DNA from: Oscillospiraceae bacterium
GTDB taxonomy: Bacteria > Bacillota > Clostridia > Oscillospirales > Acutalibacteraceae
Reading direction: 5' to 3'
DNA length: 64,000 bases
NCBI GenBank assembly: GCA_015066635.1
Contig: SVOA01000003.1
Coordinates: 62,001-126,000, forward strand
The position numbers and the translations under genes were made by a program. The notes below the pieces were generated by a model, which was given only the letters and a program-made list of their open reading frames with translations, was not told where the DNA came from and searched no databases. Of the stretch, positions 1 to 8,198 are shown one piece after another; within the stretch, counting starts at the first letter, position 1; each line of letters opens with the position of its first letter.

Positions 1-204
1 ATTGCTCCCGTTTCCGATAATATATGTTTTAACATTATTGGTCTTACATATTTTGATAATGGCTTTGAGCTGTTCTGTATTGTCAGGATTTATCATAATC
101 TCGGCATTACCGCCGATTTTGAAGCTGGTACGGGTTTTCATCGAAATATTTTCCTCTATCCCGCAGCCGAGCTGTGATAAACTTTTCTTAACAATATCAG
201 TCAC
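1..204 (-). CDS. murB: UDP-N-acetylenolpyruvoylglucosamine reductase MurB, N-terminal part (cut by window edge)
   Basis: Only the first 68 codons are present. The translation contains MKTRTSFKIGGNAEIM and then TYIIGNGSN, the start of the FAD-binding fold of MurB (family pattern TTFxIGGPA followed by GxGSN). MurB reduces UDP-GlcNAc-enolpyruvate to UDP-MurNAc with NADPH in the cytoplasm, an early step of peptidoglycan synthesis. A GTG start is chosen because AGAGGT lies just upstream. An internal ATG 16 codons further in has no such site. It starts 12 bases after the glucokinase stop, so it is third in the hprK-glcK-murB operon. The C-terminal catalytic half lies outside the window. Confidence 0.9.
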   Translation of the reverse strand, partial: MTDIVKKSLSQLGCGIEENISMKTRTSFKIGGNAEIMINPDNTEQLKAIIKICKTNNVKTYIIGNGSN

Positions 205-216
205 AATATTACCTCT

Positions 217-1164
217 TTATTCATCAAGAAGCGCCGCGCCGATTACTCCTGCGTCGTTGCCCAGACGTGCCGAGCAGATTCTTGTCTGGTCCATTGTATG
301 TACACTGTATCTCTCGGCTGAAACTATCTGTCTGACAGGTTCAAGAAGCGTTTCTCTTTCGGCGCCGATACCGCCGCCTATGCAAAGAACATTGGGCTGG
401 AAGGTATTAACAATATTTGTAATACCGATACCGAGATAATGAATATACCAGTCAACGACCTTTTTGCCGCTTTCATCCCCTGCTCTCATTGCGTCAAACG
501 AAGTTTTACCGTTTGTATTCTCAATGTCGCCGTCAACAATTTCCCACATCTTTGAGTCCTTGTTAAGCTGCATTTCCTTCTTTGTTTCACGAATAAGCGC
601 CGTAGCCGAAGAATATGACTCCCAACAGCCTTTTCTGCCGCAGGTACAAGGCTCGCCGTCTGCAACGATAACCATATGTCCCATCTCGCCTGCAGCGTCG
701 TTGCAGCCGTTTAAGATTTTACCGTTTACAACGATACCAGTACCTACACCCGTGCCGAGAGTAACTGCAACAAAATTCTCAACGCCGTCGCCCGCACCGG
801 CCATAGCTTCGCCGAGAGCGGCGCAGTTAGCGTCATTTTCAATGTAAATGGGCTTGTCAAACTGAGACTGAAGAATCTCTCTTGCAGGAACATTGTCAAA
901 ACCCAAGTTATTTGCATACTCGATAATACCGAATTGCTTGTTTACCGAACCGGGTGTTCCGATGCCTATTGAAAGAACGTCGTCAAGAGTAATATTTGCG
1001 TCCTCAACAGCAAGGTTGATCGCCTCTGCTATATCATTGATGATTTCCCATGAAGGACGGGGACAAGCTGTAGGAGCCGTGCCTCTGCCGACAATTCTGT
1101 AATACTCATCAACGACACCTGCAACAATATTGGTACCTCCGAGATCTACGCCTATTCTGTACAT
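217..1164 (-). CDS. glcK: ROK-family glucokinase
   Basis: Phosphorylates glucose with ATP to glucose-6-phosphate in the cytoplasm. The 315 residues are the usual ROK kinase length. Visible are the N-terminal phosphate-binding DLGGT (residues 8-12), the catalytic Asp in ENDAN (about 111), LGTGVGTG (136-143), and the ROK zinc signature with EMGH (160-163) followed by CTCGRKGC (173-180). Substrate specificity for glucose rather than another hexose is inferred from the family. It lies between hprK and murB on the same strand with short gaps, so co-transcription is likely and would couple sugar phosphorylation to the catabolite-repression kinase. Confidence 0.9.
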   Translation of the reverse strand: MYRIGVDLGGTNIVAGVVDEYYRIVGRGTAPTACPRPSWEIINDIAEAINLAVEDANITLDDVLSIGIGTPGSVNKQFGIIEYANNLGFDNVPAREILQSQFDKPIYIENDANCAALGEAMAGAGDGVENFVAVTLGTGVGTGIVVNGKILNGCNDAAGEMGHMVIVADGEPCTCGRKGCWESYSSATALIRETKKEMQLNKDSKMWEIVDGDIENTNGKTSFDAMRAGDESGKKVVDWYIHYLGIGITNIVNTFQPNVLCIGGGIGAERETLLEPVRQIVSAERYSVHTMDQTRICSARLGNDAGVIGAALLDE

Positions 1165-1203
1165 AATATCCTCCTGAATTTATATATAAATATTAAAAAC
1201 CGT

Positions 1204-2169
1204 TTAATAGCTCTGCCAGATTTCGACTTCTTCCTCAGCGGGTTCTTCCTCATGAATACCGAGCTGATGCAGAAGCTCTTTTGCCGCATTGTAGCCCATC
1301 TTTTTCTGACGGTTATTCATAGCGGCAACCTCAATAATAATAGCAAGGTTTCGTCCGGGCTTTACTGGAACTACGGTAAGCGGAACCTTAACATTCATAA
1401 TATTGATAAAATCATTATCAATTCCCATTCTGTCATAAACCTTGTCGGGATTCCATTGCTCAAGCTGTATAACCATATTTATTTTTTCGGAGAGCTTAAC
1501 TGCGCCCATACCGAAAATTCTGCGGGCATTTATAATACCTATGCCGCGAAGCTCAATAAAGTGTCTGATGTTGTCAGGAGCGGAACCGACAAGCGTTTTG
1601 GACGATACTCTCCTGATTTCAACCGCATCGTCCGCAATAAGACGGTGTCCCCTTTTGATAAGCTCAACGGCAGTTTCGCTTTTACCGACTCCGCTGTCGC
1701 CTATGATCAGGATACCTTCGCCGTAAACCTCAACGAGAACGCCGTGTCTGGTAATTCTGTCGGCAAGCTCGGGTCCGAGATAATTGATAAGCGCTGACAT
1801 ACTGCTTGACGTACCCTCGGTAGTGCGAAGCAGCGGAACCTTATATTTTTTAACAAGCTCGTCAAGTCTGTGAGGCGGCTCAAGTCCTCTCGTTATAAGT
1901 ATAAACGGAGGCTTTTTTGAGCAGAGTCTTTTAAGACCTTCAAAGCGCTTTTCCTCGTCAAGCGACTTTAAAAATTCAATCTCGGAAAGACCCAAAAACT
2001 GTACTCTTTCGGGGTCAAAATAATCGTCTCTGCCCGCAAGAATAAGACCGGGTCTGTTAACGTCCGGCGAAGTAACCGAAAGCTCGTTAGCAGGCGCAGG
2101 CGAATAAAGAATTTCAAGGTCGAATTCTTTTATTATTCTATCAAGCGAAACAGAATATTTTGATGCCAA
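1204..2169 (-). CDS. hprK: HPr kinase/phosphorylase
   Basis: Bifunctional enzyme that phosphorylates HPr on Ser46 when glycolytic intermediates are high and removes the phosphate when they are low. This controls CcpA-type catabolite repression in Firmicutes. The Walker A motif GDSGVGKSE (about residue 157) and the following signature LRGIGIINARRIFG are clear, and the length (321 aa) fits the family. The ORF track begins at a GTG that overlaps the ribosome site. A TTG nine bases further in, 8 nt after TGGAG, is the better start. First gene of an hprK-glcK-murB operon; a TATAAT element lies upstream in the gap shared with abfA. Confidence 0.93.
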   Translation of the reverse strand: MASKYSVSLDRIIKEFDLEILYSPAPANELSVTSPDVNRPGLILAGRDDYFDPERVQFLGLSEIEFLKSLDEEKRFEGLKRLCSKKPPFILITRGLEPPHRLDELVKKYKVPLLRTTEGTSSSMSALINYLGPELADRITRHGVLVEVYGEGILIIGDSGVGKSETAVELIKRGHRLIADDAVEIRRVSSKTLVGSAPDNIRHFIELRGIGIINARRIFGMGAVKLSEKINMVIQLEQWNPDKVYDRMGIDNDFINIMNVKVPLTVVPVKPGRNLAIIIEVAAMNNRQKKMGYNAAKELLHQLGIHEEEPAEEEVEIWQSY

Positions 2170-2257
2170 ATATATCACTCCATAATAATTCTTTTACCAT
2201 TATAAACTATATTTTTAAACAATTCCATAGTTTTTTTCAAATTTTATAAATTTTTTA

Positions 2258-2286
2258 TTGAAAAAAAACAAATCGCAAGTTATTAT
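2258..2286 (+). promoter_or_regulatory. sigma-A promoter of the GH51 gene
   Basis: TTGAAA and TATTAT hexamers with a 17-base spacer, 24 bases before the arabinofuranosidase ATG. The gap 2170-2310 is divergent and AT-rich and also carries a TATAAT on the other strand for hprK. Confidence 0.55.
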
Positions 2287-2310
2287 TACAGTTGAAGGGA
2301 GCGGATACAG

Positions 2311-3786
2311 ATGAAAAAGTTAAAAATCAACCCCGATAAAAAGATTTCACATATAAACAGAGAGATATACGGACATTTTTCCGAGCATCTCGGATACTGT
2401 ATATACGGCGGTTTATATGTCGGAGAAGATTCGGATATTCCCAACATTAACGGTGTCAGAAAAGACGTTATTGACGCATTGAAGGAAATAAAAATTCCCG
2501 TTCTGCGTTGGCCCGGCGGCTGCTTTGCCGAGGAATATCACTGGGAGGACGGAATAGGCAAAAAATCGGAACGTCCCGTCAGAATAAACACCTGCTGGGG
2601 CGGCGTTGAGGAGACAAACGCCTTCGGCACTCACGAGTTTTTTAATCTCTGCGAGGAACTCGGCTGCGAACCGTATCTCGCCGCAAATATGTCGGGCGGA
2701 ACCGTTTGGGAAATGCAAAGTTGGATAGAATATATTACCTATGACGGCAATTCCGAACTTGCGCGTAAAAGAAAACAGAACGGCAGAGAAAAACCATGGA
2801 AGCTCAAATATATCGGCGTAGGTAATGAAAACTGGGGCGGCGGCGGAAATATGCGTCCCGAGTTTTACGCTGACGAGTACCGTAAATACCAGACCTTCTG
2901 TAAAGATTATTCGGGAAATCATCTTTATAAAATTGCCTGCGGCGCGGGCGACGGCAATTACGACTGGACTAAAAAAGTAATCGAGAATATCAAATGGACA
3001 AACCCCTACGGAATTAGTCTGCACCACTACTCTCTCCCCACGGGCAACTGGGACAAAAAAGGAAGCGCCGTTAAATTCCCCGACAGCGAGTATTATCATA
3101 CAATACAGGACGCTATGTATATGGACGAGCTTATCAAAAAGCACGGCGAAATAATACGTTCTCTCGAAAAAGAGGATAATCCTATTGCGCTCATTGTTGA
3201 CGAGTGGGGCGTCTGGTGTGATGTTGAAGAAGGCACAAATCCCGGCTTCCTTTATCAGCAGAATTCAATGCGCGACGCCGTTGTTGCGGCTCTGACTCTC
3301 AATATTTTCAATAAAAATTCCGACATTGTAAAAATGGCAAATCTTGCGCAGACTGTCAACGTGCTTCAGTCGGTTATCTTGACAGACGGAAAAGAAATTC
3401 TTAAAACTCCGACATTTTATGTATTTAAAATGTTCGCGCCTCATCAGGATAACGACCTCGTTGAAAGCGAACTGCAAAACGAAAAAATTGCCGATACGCA
3501 AGCGCTGACTCACTCCGTATCGGTAAACGGCGAAGGAGAGCTTTTTGTTACATTTTCAAACGCGTCGCTTGATAAAAGCTTTGAAATTGAATTTGACATC
3601 GCCTCAGAAGAGAAATACAGCGTTTCCGACTGCGAAATTCTTACGGCAAAAAAGGAAGACTGTAACACATTTGAGGACAGGGAAAAGGTTATTTCAAAGG
3701 CATATGACGGCTACAATGATAATAACGGTCAGATTTCCGTTTCCCTGCCGCCCGTAAGCGTTGTATGTTTAAAACTGAATAAATAA
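2311..3786 (+). CDS. alpha-N-arabinofuranosidase, glycoside hydrolase family 51
   Basis: Removes terminal alpha-L-arabinofuranosyl groups from arabinoxylan or arabinan oligosaccharides. No signal peptide is seen, so it acts in the cytoplasm on imported oligosaccharides. GH51 hallmarks are the N-terminal REIYGHFSEHLG, the WPGGCF strand, the acid/base Glu in GNENWGGGG (residue 173) and the nucleophile Glu in VDEWGVWC (residue 298). A C-terminal beta domain follows. The 491 residues match the family's usual size. Ribosome site GGGAG precedes the ATG. It stands alone between divergent hprK and a terminator, with no transporter or regulator next to it. Confidence 0.93.
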   Translation: MKKLKINPDKKISHINREIYGHFSEHLGYCIYGGLYVGEDSDIPNINGVRKDVIDALKEIKIPVLRWPGGCFAEEYHWEDGIGKKSERPVRINTCWGGVEETNAFGTHEFFNLCEELGCEPYLAANMSGGTVWEMQSWIEYITYDGNSELARKRKQNGREKPWKLKYIGVGNENWGGGGNMRPEFYADEYRKYQTFCKDYSGNHLYKIACGAGDGNYDWTKKVIENIKWTNPYGISLHHYSLPTGNWDKKGSAVKFPDSEYYHTIQDAMYMDELIKKHGEIIRSLEKEDNPIALIVDEWGVWCDVEEGTNPGFLYQQNSMRDAVVAALTLNIFNKNSDIVKMANLAQTVNVLQSVILTDGKEILKTPTFYVFKMFAPHQDNDLVESELQNEKIADTQALTHSVSVNGEGELFVTFSNASLDKSFEIEFDIASEEKYSVSDCEILTAKKEDCNTFEDREKVISKAYDGYNDNNGQISVSLPPVSVVCLKLNK

Positions 3787-3791
3787 TTACC

Positions 3792-3817
3792 AAGCGCCGT
3801 TTAAACGGCGCTTTTTT
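3792..3817 (+). terminator. rho-independent terminator of the GH51 gene
   Basis: AAGCGCCGTTT directly followed by its inverse AAACGGCGCTT, then a run of T. It begins five bases after the GH51 stop codon. Confidence 0.85.
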
Positions 3818-3821
3818 ATAA

Positions 3822-3850
3822 AAAATAACCTGCCGATTTCTCAGCAGGTT
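3822..3850 (-). terminator. terminator of the spore-protein gene
   Basis: On the minus strand AACCTGC pairs with GCAGGTT around a loop of about ten bases, followed by ATTTTT. It lies 20 bases past the SASP stop. Confidence 0.75.
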
Positions 3851-3870
3851 ACCTGTCCGAACTCAGTCTG

Positions 3871-4062
3871 TTATTTCATACCGTCTTCGTAAGCCTTAAT
3901 CATTTTCTTAACCATCTGACCGCCGACTGAACCTGCCTGCTTTGAAGTAAGGTCGCCGTTATAGCCCTGCTTAAGATTTACGCCTACCTCAGAAGCGGCT
4001 TCCATCTTGAATCTGTCAAGAGCAGCGCGTGCCTCAGGAACTACGTTCTTATTGCTTGCCAT
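3871..4062 (-). CDS. alpha/beta-type small acid-soluble spore protein
   Basis: A 63-residue protein of the DNA-coating SASP family, which saturates forespore DNA and protects it from UV and heat. It contains the family landmarks: AASEVGV, corresponding to the germination-protease cleavage region, then VNLKQGYNGDLTSKQAGSVGGQMVKKMI, of which GSVGGQMVKKMI is the most conserved part. Ribosome site AAAGGGG sits 10 bases before the ATG. It is a single-gene unit with its own terminator. Upstream, GCATA is followed after 17 bases by CATTTGC, a partial match to a forespore sigma-G promoter; this is tentative. The gene is the clearest evidence that the organism makes spores. Confidence 0.93.
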   Translation of the reverse strand: MASNKNVVPEARAALDRFKMEAASEVGVNLKQGYNGDLTSKQAGSVGGQMVKKMIKAYEDGMK

Positions 4063-4284
4063 CTAAAATACACCCCTTTGTAATGAATTACATAGGCAAA
4101 TGAAATTTTATAATTTCTCTATGCAAGTATATTTTGTGCTGCAAGTTTGTAAATACTAATGAAAAAATATGGAAATTTCGCCTCAAAACGCAATAAAAAT
4201 GTATTTTACACTTGTATATTTCTTTAAAATAGTATAAAATATTAAAGGTTAATCCGAAATACCATTTATAAAGGACGGTAAAAT

Positions 4285-5976
4285 ATGGAAAACAAACAGG
4301 AAAAAACTCAGGCAGAGCTTTACAGAGAAGAACGCAAGGAAAGACTCGCTAAAGCCGCCAAAAAGAATGCAAGAAAAAGTCCGCAGCTCGCAGGTGCAGG
4401 CAAAGTAATCGGCAAATGCTTAGGTATTGCCATTATCATAGCTGTCTGCCTCGGAATTGTTTTCGGCTGCCTTAATTTCTTCGGCGTACCTCAGAAGGTT
4501 CTTACCGCAATGAAGGTCGGCGACCAGAAAATATCTGTTGCAAAGTATAATTACTATTATATGATTGGCTATACTCAGTTAATCAATACTGCGCTTCAGT
4601 ACGAGAATTACGGCGAGGGTTACGGTAAGATGTATACGGGCTTTGACTATACAGCAATGCCCGGTAGCCAGGAATATCTCGACGAGATCGAGGACGTAAC
4701 CGATCCCACATGGGCTGATTATCTTGAGCACAGCGCAAAAGATTCCATTAAAACATATACTATCTATTCAAAGCTTGCAAAGGAAGCAGGCATTGAGCTT
4801 ACAGATGAACAAAAGGCAGATATTGACGATACTGTTGCTTCGCTTAAAGAGTCTGCAACAAAGAACGATTATTCTCTTGACCGTTTTATAGCAATTAACT
4901 ACGGTAAGGGCGTAACCGAAAAGCTTATGCGTTCAATTATAGAAGATCAGTATCTTGCTGCTAACTACGCAGAGCAGAAAAAGGCTGAATTTATGGACGC
5001 TATTTCTGCAGAGCAGGTTGACGCAGAATTCAGTGAAAACATCGCCGATTATACAACGGTTGATATTGGTTACTTCGTTGTAAATGCAGATATGAGCGGC
5101 GTATCCGAGGATGCTACCGACGCAGAAAAATCGGAATACAAGGTTAAAGCTATGGCAGAAGCTAAGGCAAAGGCTGACGAGTACTTCGGTGCAATTACCG
5201 ACGACCACACCCTCCTCGCCTCTGCAACCGCTTACGATTCCGCAAACAAAGAATCAAACGTTATTTATAAAGAAGCCAACAAGACAACAGTTTCAAATAT
5301 TTCCGAGGACGCCGTTAAATGGGTTTATGCAAACGACAGAAATATCGGCGACAAGAACATCTTTGAAACCGAGGACGGCTATGCTATCGTATATATCATA
5401 GGTCTTCCCGCTAAGGATACTACAAAGCTTGTTGACGTAAGACATATTCTTATTAAGTTCGACTCCGAGAGCGATACTCCCACAGATGAGGAGAAACAGG
5501 CTGCTTACGCTCAGGCGCAGGAAGTATACAACAAGTATCTTGAAAACCCGACAGAAGATTACTTCGCAGAGCTTGCCGGCGAATACACGGAAGATACCGG
5601 TTCCAAGGAAACAGGCGGTCTTTATGAGAATGTTTATCCCAACCAGATGGTTGACACCTTTAACGACTGGATTTTTGACGAAGCAAGAAAGACCGGAGAC
5701 ACCGATATAGTTGAATCAAACTACGGCTATCACGTTATGTACTACGTTTCAAACGATAACCCCGAGTATTGGTACTATGAGTGTCAGTCGGCTATTGCAG
5801 ACAAGAATGTTGAGGACTACAACGAAAAAGCTGAAAATGATAATCCCGTTAAGTATAACGATTATGCTATCAACTTTGCACAGTCATCGCTTGATAAGCT
5901 GATTTCAGACATTACTTACAGACTTACTTCAAATGCTTCGACAACTTCTGCAAAAGCTTCAGCATCGGCAAAATAA
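4285..5976 (+). CDS. membrane-anchored parvulin-type peptidyl-prolyl isomerase (PrsA/SurA-like)
   Basis: Likely an extracytoplasmic folding factor. A basic, charged N-terminus (residues 1-43) leads into one membrane helix (about 44-67) and a long outside part. Residues about 383-475 carry a PpiC rotamase domain beginning VDVRHILIKF and ending with a GYHVMYY strand, typical of parvulins. The preceding 300 residues resemble the helical chaperone region of SurA/PrsA proteins. The anchor is an uncleaved helix, not the lipobox of Bacillus PrsA. The tail is Ser/Ala/Thr-rich. The ribosome site is AAGGACGG. It is followed by a strong terminator shared with tpiA, so it is monocistronic. Confidence 0.85.
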   Translation: MENKQEKTQAELYREERKERLAKAAKKNARKSPQLAGAGKVIGKCLGIAIIIAVCLGIVFGCLNFFGVPQKVLTAMKVGDQKISVAKYNYYYMIGYTQLINTALQYENYGEGYGKMYTGFDYTAMPGSQEYLDEIEDVTDPTWADYLEHSAKDSIKTYTIYSKLAKEAGIELTDEQKADIDDTVASLKESATKNDYSLDRFIAINYGKGVTEKLMRSIIEDQYLAANYAEQKKAEFMDAISAEQVDAEFSENIADYTTVDIGYFVVNADMSGVSEDATDAEKSEYKVKAMAEAKAKADEYFGAITDDHTLLASATAYDSANKESNVIYKEANKTTVSNISEDAVKWVYANDRNIGDKNIFETEDGYAIVYIIGLPAKDTTKLVDVRHILIKFDSESDTPTDEEKQAAYAQAQEVYNKYLENPTEDYFAELAGEYTEDTGSKETGGLYENVYPNQMVDTFNDWIFDEARKTGDTDIVESNYGYHVMYYVSNDNPEYWYYECQSAIADKNVEDYNEKAENDNPVKYNDYAINFAQSSLDKLISDITYRLTSNASTTSAKASASAK

Positions 5977-5984
5977 AAAGCAAA

Positions 5985-6023
5985 ACAAAAATCAGCCATA
6001 CAAGATGTATGGCTGATTTTTTT
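5985..6023. terminator. bidirectional terminator between the parvulin gene and tpiA
   Basis: ATCAGCCATAC and GTATGGCTGAT pair around a five-base loop, with A-rich DNA on the left and T-rich DNA on the right. It can stop transcription in both directions of these convergent genes. Confidence 0.85.
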
Positions 6024-6038
6024 ATGTTTAAATACCGA

Positions 6039-6806
6039 TTATTTGGATGCCGCCTTAACGATAATCGAGAAGTCCTCCGCTTTAAGTGAAGCGCCGCCAA
6101 TAAGACCGCCGTCAACGTTTACCTTTGAAACAAGCTCGTCAGCATTCTTGGCGTTCATTGAACCGCCGTACTGAACCGTAACCGTTTCGGCAACATCATC
6201 TCCGTAAACCTCTGCAATAGCTGCTCTGCAAAAACCGTTGCCCTCGTCAGCCTGCTCTGCCGTAGCAGTAACGCCTGTGCCGATAGCCCAAACGGGCTCA
6301 TAAGCGATTATAATGTTTTTAAGCTGCTCCTCAGTAACGTTTGTAAGAGCCATCTTTGTCTGATACTTCAGGAGGGTTTCGGTATAACCGAGTTCTCTCT
6401 GCTCAAGAGTTTCGCCTACGCATACGATAGCTTTAAGTCCTGCGTTAACTGCAGCAAGAGTGCGAAGGTTAACCGTCTGGTCTGTCTCCGCAAAATACTG
6501 TCTTCTTTCGCTGTGTCCTATAACAACATACTCGACACCTGCTTCTTTAAGCATATCTGCAGAAATTTCGCCCGTGTATGCTCCGGATGCCTTGAAATGA
6601 ACATTCTCTGCACCGATTTTTATGTTTGAGCCCTTAGCAGCTTCAACTGCAGCGGCAACGTCGATAAAAGGAACACAAAGAACTACATCACAGTCTGCGT
6701 CCTTAACAAGAGGCTTCATCTCCTCTATAAGAGCCTTTGCCTGAGAAGGAGTGTTATTCATTTTCCAGTTACCCGCGATAACTGCTCTGCGAACTGATTT
6801 TTTCAT
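6039..6806 (-). CDS. tpiA: triosephosphate isomerase
   Basis: Interconverts dihydroxyacetone phosphate and glyceraldehyde-3-phosphate in glycolysis. All catalytic landmarks are present: the Lys in GNWKMN, the His in VIGHSERR, the Glu in AYEPVWAIGTG, and the phosphate loop ending in YGGSM and GLIGGASL. The ORF track starts at an upstream TTG. The ATG giving MKKSVRRAVIAGNWKMN (255 aa) is preferred because it sits 12 bases after AAAGGA and matches family N-termini. It follows pgk by 72 bases, a standard pairing. The gap holds a perfect 12-bp hairpin. Confidence 0.95.
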   Translation of the reverse strand: MKKSVRRAVIAGNWKMNNTPSQAKALIEEMKPLVKDADCDVVLCVPFIDVAAAVEAAKGSNIKIGAENVHFKASGAYTGEISADMLKEAGVEYVVIGHSERRQYFAETDQTVNLRTLAAVNAGLKAIVCVGETLEQRELGYTETLLKYQTKMALTNVTEEQLKNIIIAYEPVWAIGTGVTATAEQADEGNGFCRAAIAEVYGDDVAETVTVQYGGSMNAKNADELVSKVNVDGGLIGGASLKAEDFSIIVKAASK

Positions 6807-6840
6807 AAAAAATACATATCCTTTCAAATAAATTATAAAC

Positions 6841-6868
6841 TTTGCAGGTAAGAAAACTTACCTGCAAA
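6841..6868 (-). other. 12-bp intercistronic hairpin between pgk and tpiA
   Basis: TTTGCAGGTAAG and CTTACCTGCAAA form a perfect stem around a four-base loop. The following minus-strand bases are GTTTATAATTT, a poor terminator tail. It may stabilise mRNA ends or attenuate tpiA. Confidence 0.6.
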
Positions 6869-6878
6869 TAATTTTATC

Positions 6879-8072
6879 TTACTTATCGTTGAGAGCCGCA
6901 ATACCGGGAAGCTCTTTACCCTCAAGATATTCGAGAGAAGCTCCGCCGCCCGTTGAAATGTGCGACATTTTGTCTGCGAAACCGAGCTTCTGAATTGCCG
7001 CAGCGGAATCACCGCCGCCGATAATTGAAATAGCTCCGCTTTCAGCAATAGCCGTTGCAACGGCAACAGTACCCGAAGCAAAATTTTCCCACTCGGAAAC
7101 GCCCATTGGTCCGTTCCAGATAACCGTACCGGCATCCTTGACGGCGTCTGCAAAAAGCTTCTGGGTTTCGGGTCCTATATCAAGTCCCATCCAGCCGTCG
7201 GGAATATCGTCAGAGTTAACTATCATTGCCTCTGTATCTTCCTTGTACTCTCTGCCGACCTTATTGTCAACGGGAATAAGGAATTTAACGCCTTTGGCTT
7301 CTGCCTTATCCATCATTTCCTTGGCAAGTTCTATCTTATCCTCTTCAAGCAGAGAATTACCGATATTGTGGCCAAGTGCCTTCATAAAGGTATAAGCCAT
7401 ACCGCCGCCTATAATAAGAGTATCGCACTTATCAATAAGGTTGGTAATAACGCCGATTTTATCGGAAACCTTAGCGCCGCCGAGTATAGCAACAAGAGGT
7501 CTTTTCGGATTTTCAAGCGCTCCGCCGATAAATTGAATTTCCTTCTGAATAAGATAACCGCAGGCCGCAGGAAGATAATCTGCTACACCTGTTGTTGATG
7601 AATGCGCTCTGTGAGCCGAACCGAAAGCGTCGTTAACATAAAGCTCTGCAAGAGAAGCAAACTTCTTTGAAAGCTCAGGGTCGTTTTTAGTTTCGCCGGG
7701 TTCAAATCTGACGTTTTCAAGAAGGAGAACTTCCCCGTCTTTAAGAGATGCGGCAAGTGCATGAGCGCTCTCGCCTACAACATCGTCAGCCATTTTAACC
7801 TCAATACCTAAAAGCTCTGAGAGTCTCTTGGCAACGGGCTTCATGGAAAACTCGGGGTTAACCTCGCCCTTGGGACGTCCTAAGTGTGAGCAAAGAATTA
7901 CCTTTGCGCCGTTATCAAGAAGGTACTTGATGGTGGGAAGCGAAGCAACAATTCTCTTATCGGATGTAATTACTCCGTTTTCCATTTTTACATTGAAGTC
8001 GCAGCGTACAAGGACCTTTTTGCCCTTTACGTCAAAATCTTCAACAGTCATTTTGTTTAATGCACTGCTCAT
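6879..8072 (-). CDS. pgk: phosphoglycerate kinase
   Basis: Transfers phosphate from 1,3-bisphosphoglycerate to ADP, an ATP-yielding glycolytic step. The 397 residues are full length for the bacterial enzyme. Motifs include [11 protein letters not shown] near residue 20, [11 protein letters not shown] (substrate-binding His and Arg), [15 protein letters not shown], the [12 protein letters not shown] hinge region, and the C-terminal nucleotide loop GGGDSAAAI. The ATG is preceded by AAAGGA. It is transcribed ahead of tpiA from a good promoter. The glyceraldehyde-3-phosphate dehydrogenase gene often found in front is not here. Confidence 0.96.
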   Translation of the reverse strand: MSSALNKMTVEDFDVKGKKVLVRCDFNVKMENGVITSDKRIVASLPTIKYLLDNGAKVILCSHLGRPKGEVNPEFSMKPVAKRLSELLGIEVKMADDVVGESAHALAASLKDGEVLLLENVRFEPGETKNDPELSKKFASLAELYVNDAFGSAHRAHSSTTGVADYLPAACGYLIQKEIQFIGGALENPKRPLVAILGGAKVSDKIGVITNLIDKCDTLIIGGGMAYTFMKALGHNIGNSLLEEDKIELAKEMMDKAEAKGVKFLIPVDNKVGREYKEDTEAMIVNSDDIPDGWMGLDIGPETQKLFADAVKDAGTVIWNGPMGVSEWENFASGTVAVATAIAESGAISIIGGGDSAAAIQKLGFADKMSHISTGGGASLEYLEGKELPGIAALNDK

Positions 8073-8107
8073 AAAAATATATTCCTTTCAATAAAATTTC
8101 AACGAAT

Positions 8108-8136
8108 ATTTTATAACAAACTTGATATTTTTTCAA
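8108..8136 (-). promoter_or_regulatory. sigma-A promoter of pgk-tpiA
   Basis: Minus-strand TTGAAA and TAAAAT separated by 17 bases, 36 bases before the pgk start codon. Confidence 0.65.
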
Positions 8137-8177
8137 GTATTGCTTAATAAAACCTGATTTGCAAATGGAACAAAACT

Positions 8178-8194
8178 TTGTGAATAATTCACAA
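8178..8194. promoter_or_regulatory. perfect palindrome resembling a Rex operator, upstream of pgk
   Basis: TTGTGAATAATTCACAA is an exact inverted repeat of eight bases about one central base. The arms TTGTGAA/TTCACAA match those of the redox repressor Rex, but the published Rex sites have four central bases, not three. It lies upstream of the pgk -35 box and just after the WYL-regulator stop. It could instead be a weak terminator hairpin of that gene. Confidence 0.4.
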
Positions 8195-8198
8195 TAGG

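Noticed and set aside
2413-3144. 243-residue minus-strand ORF
   Set aside because: Antisense shadow of the GH51 gene.
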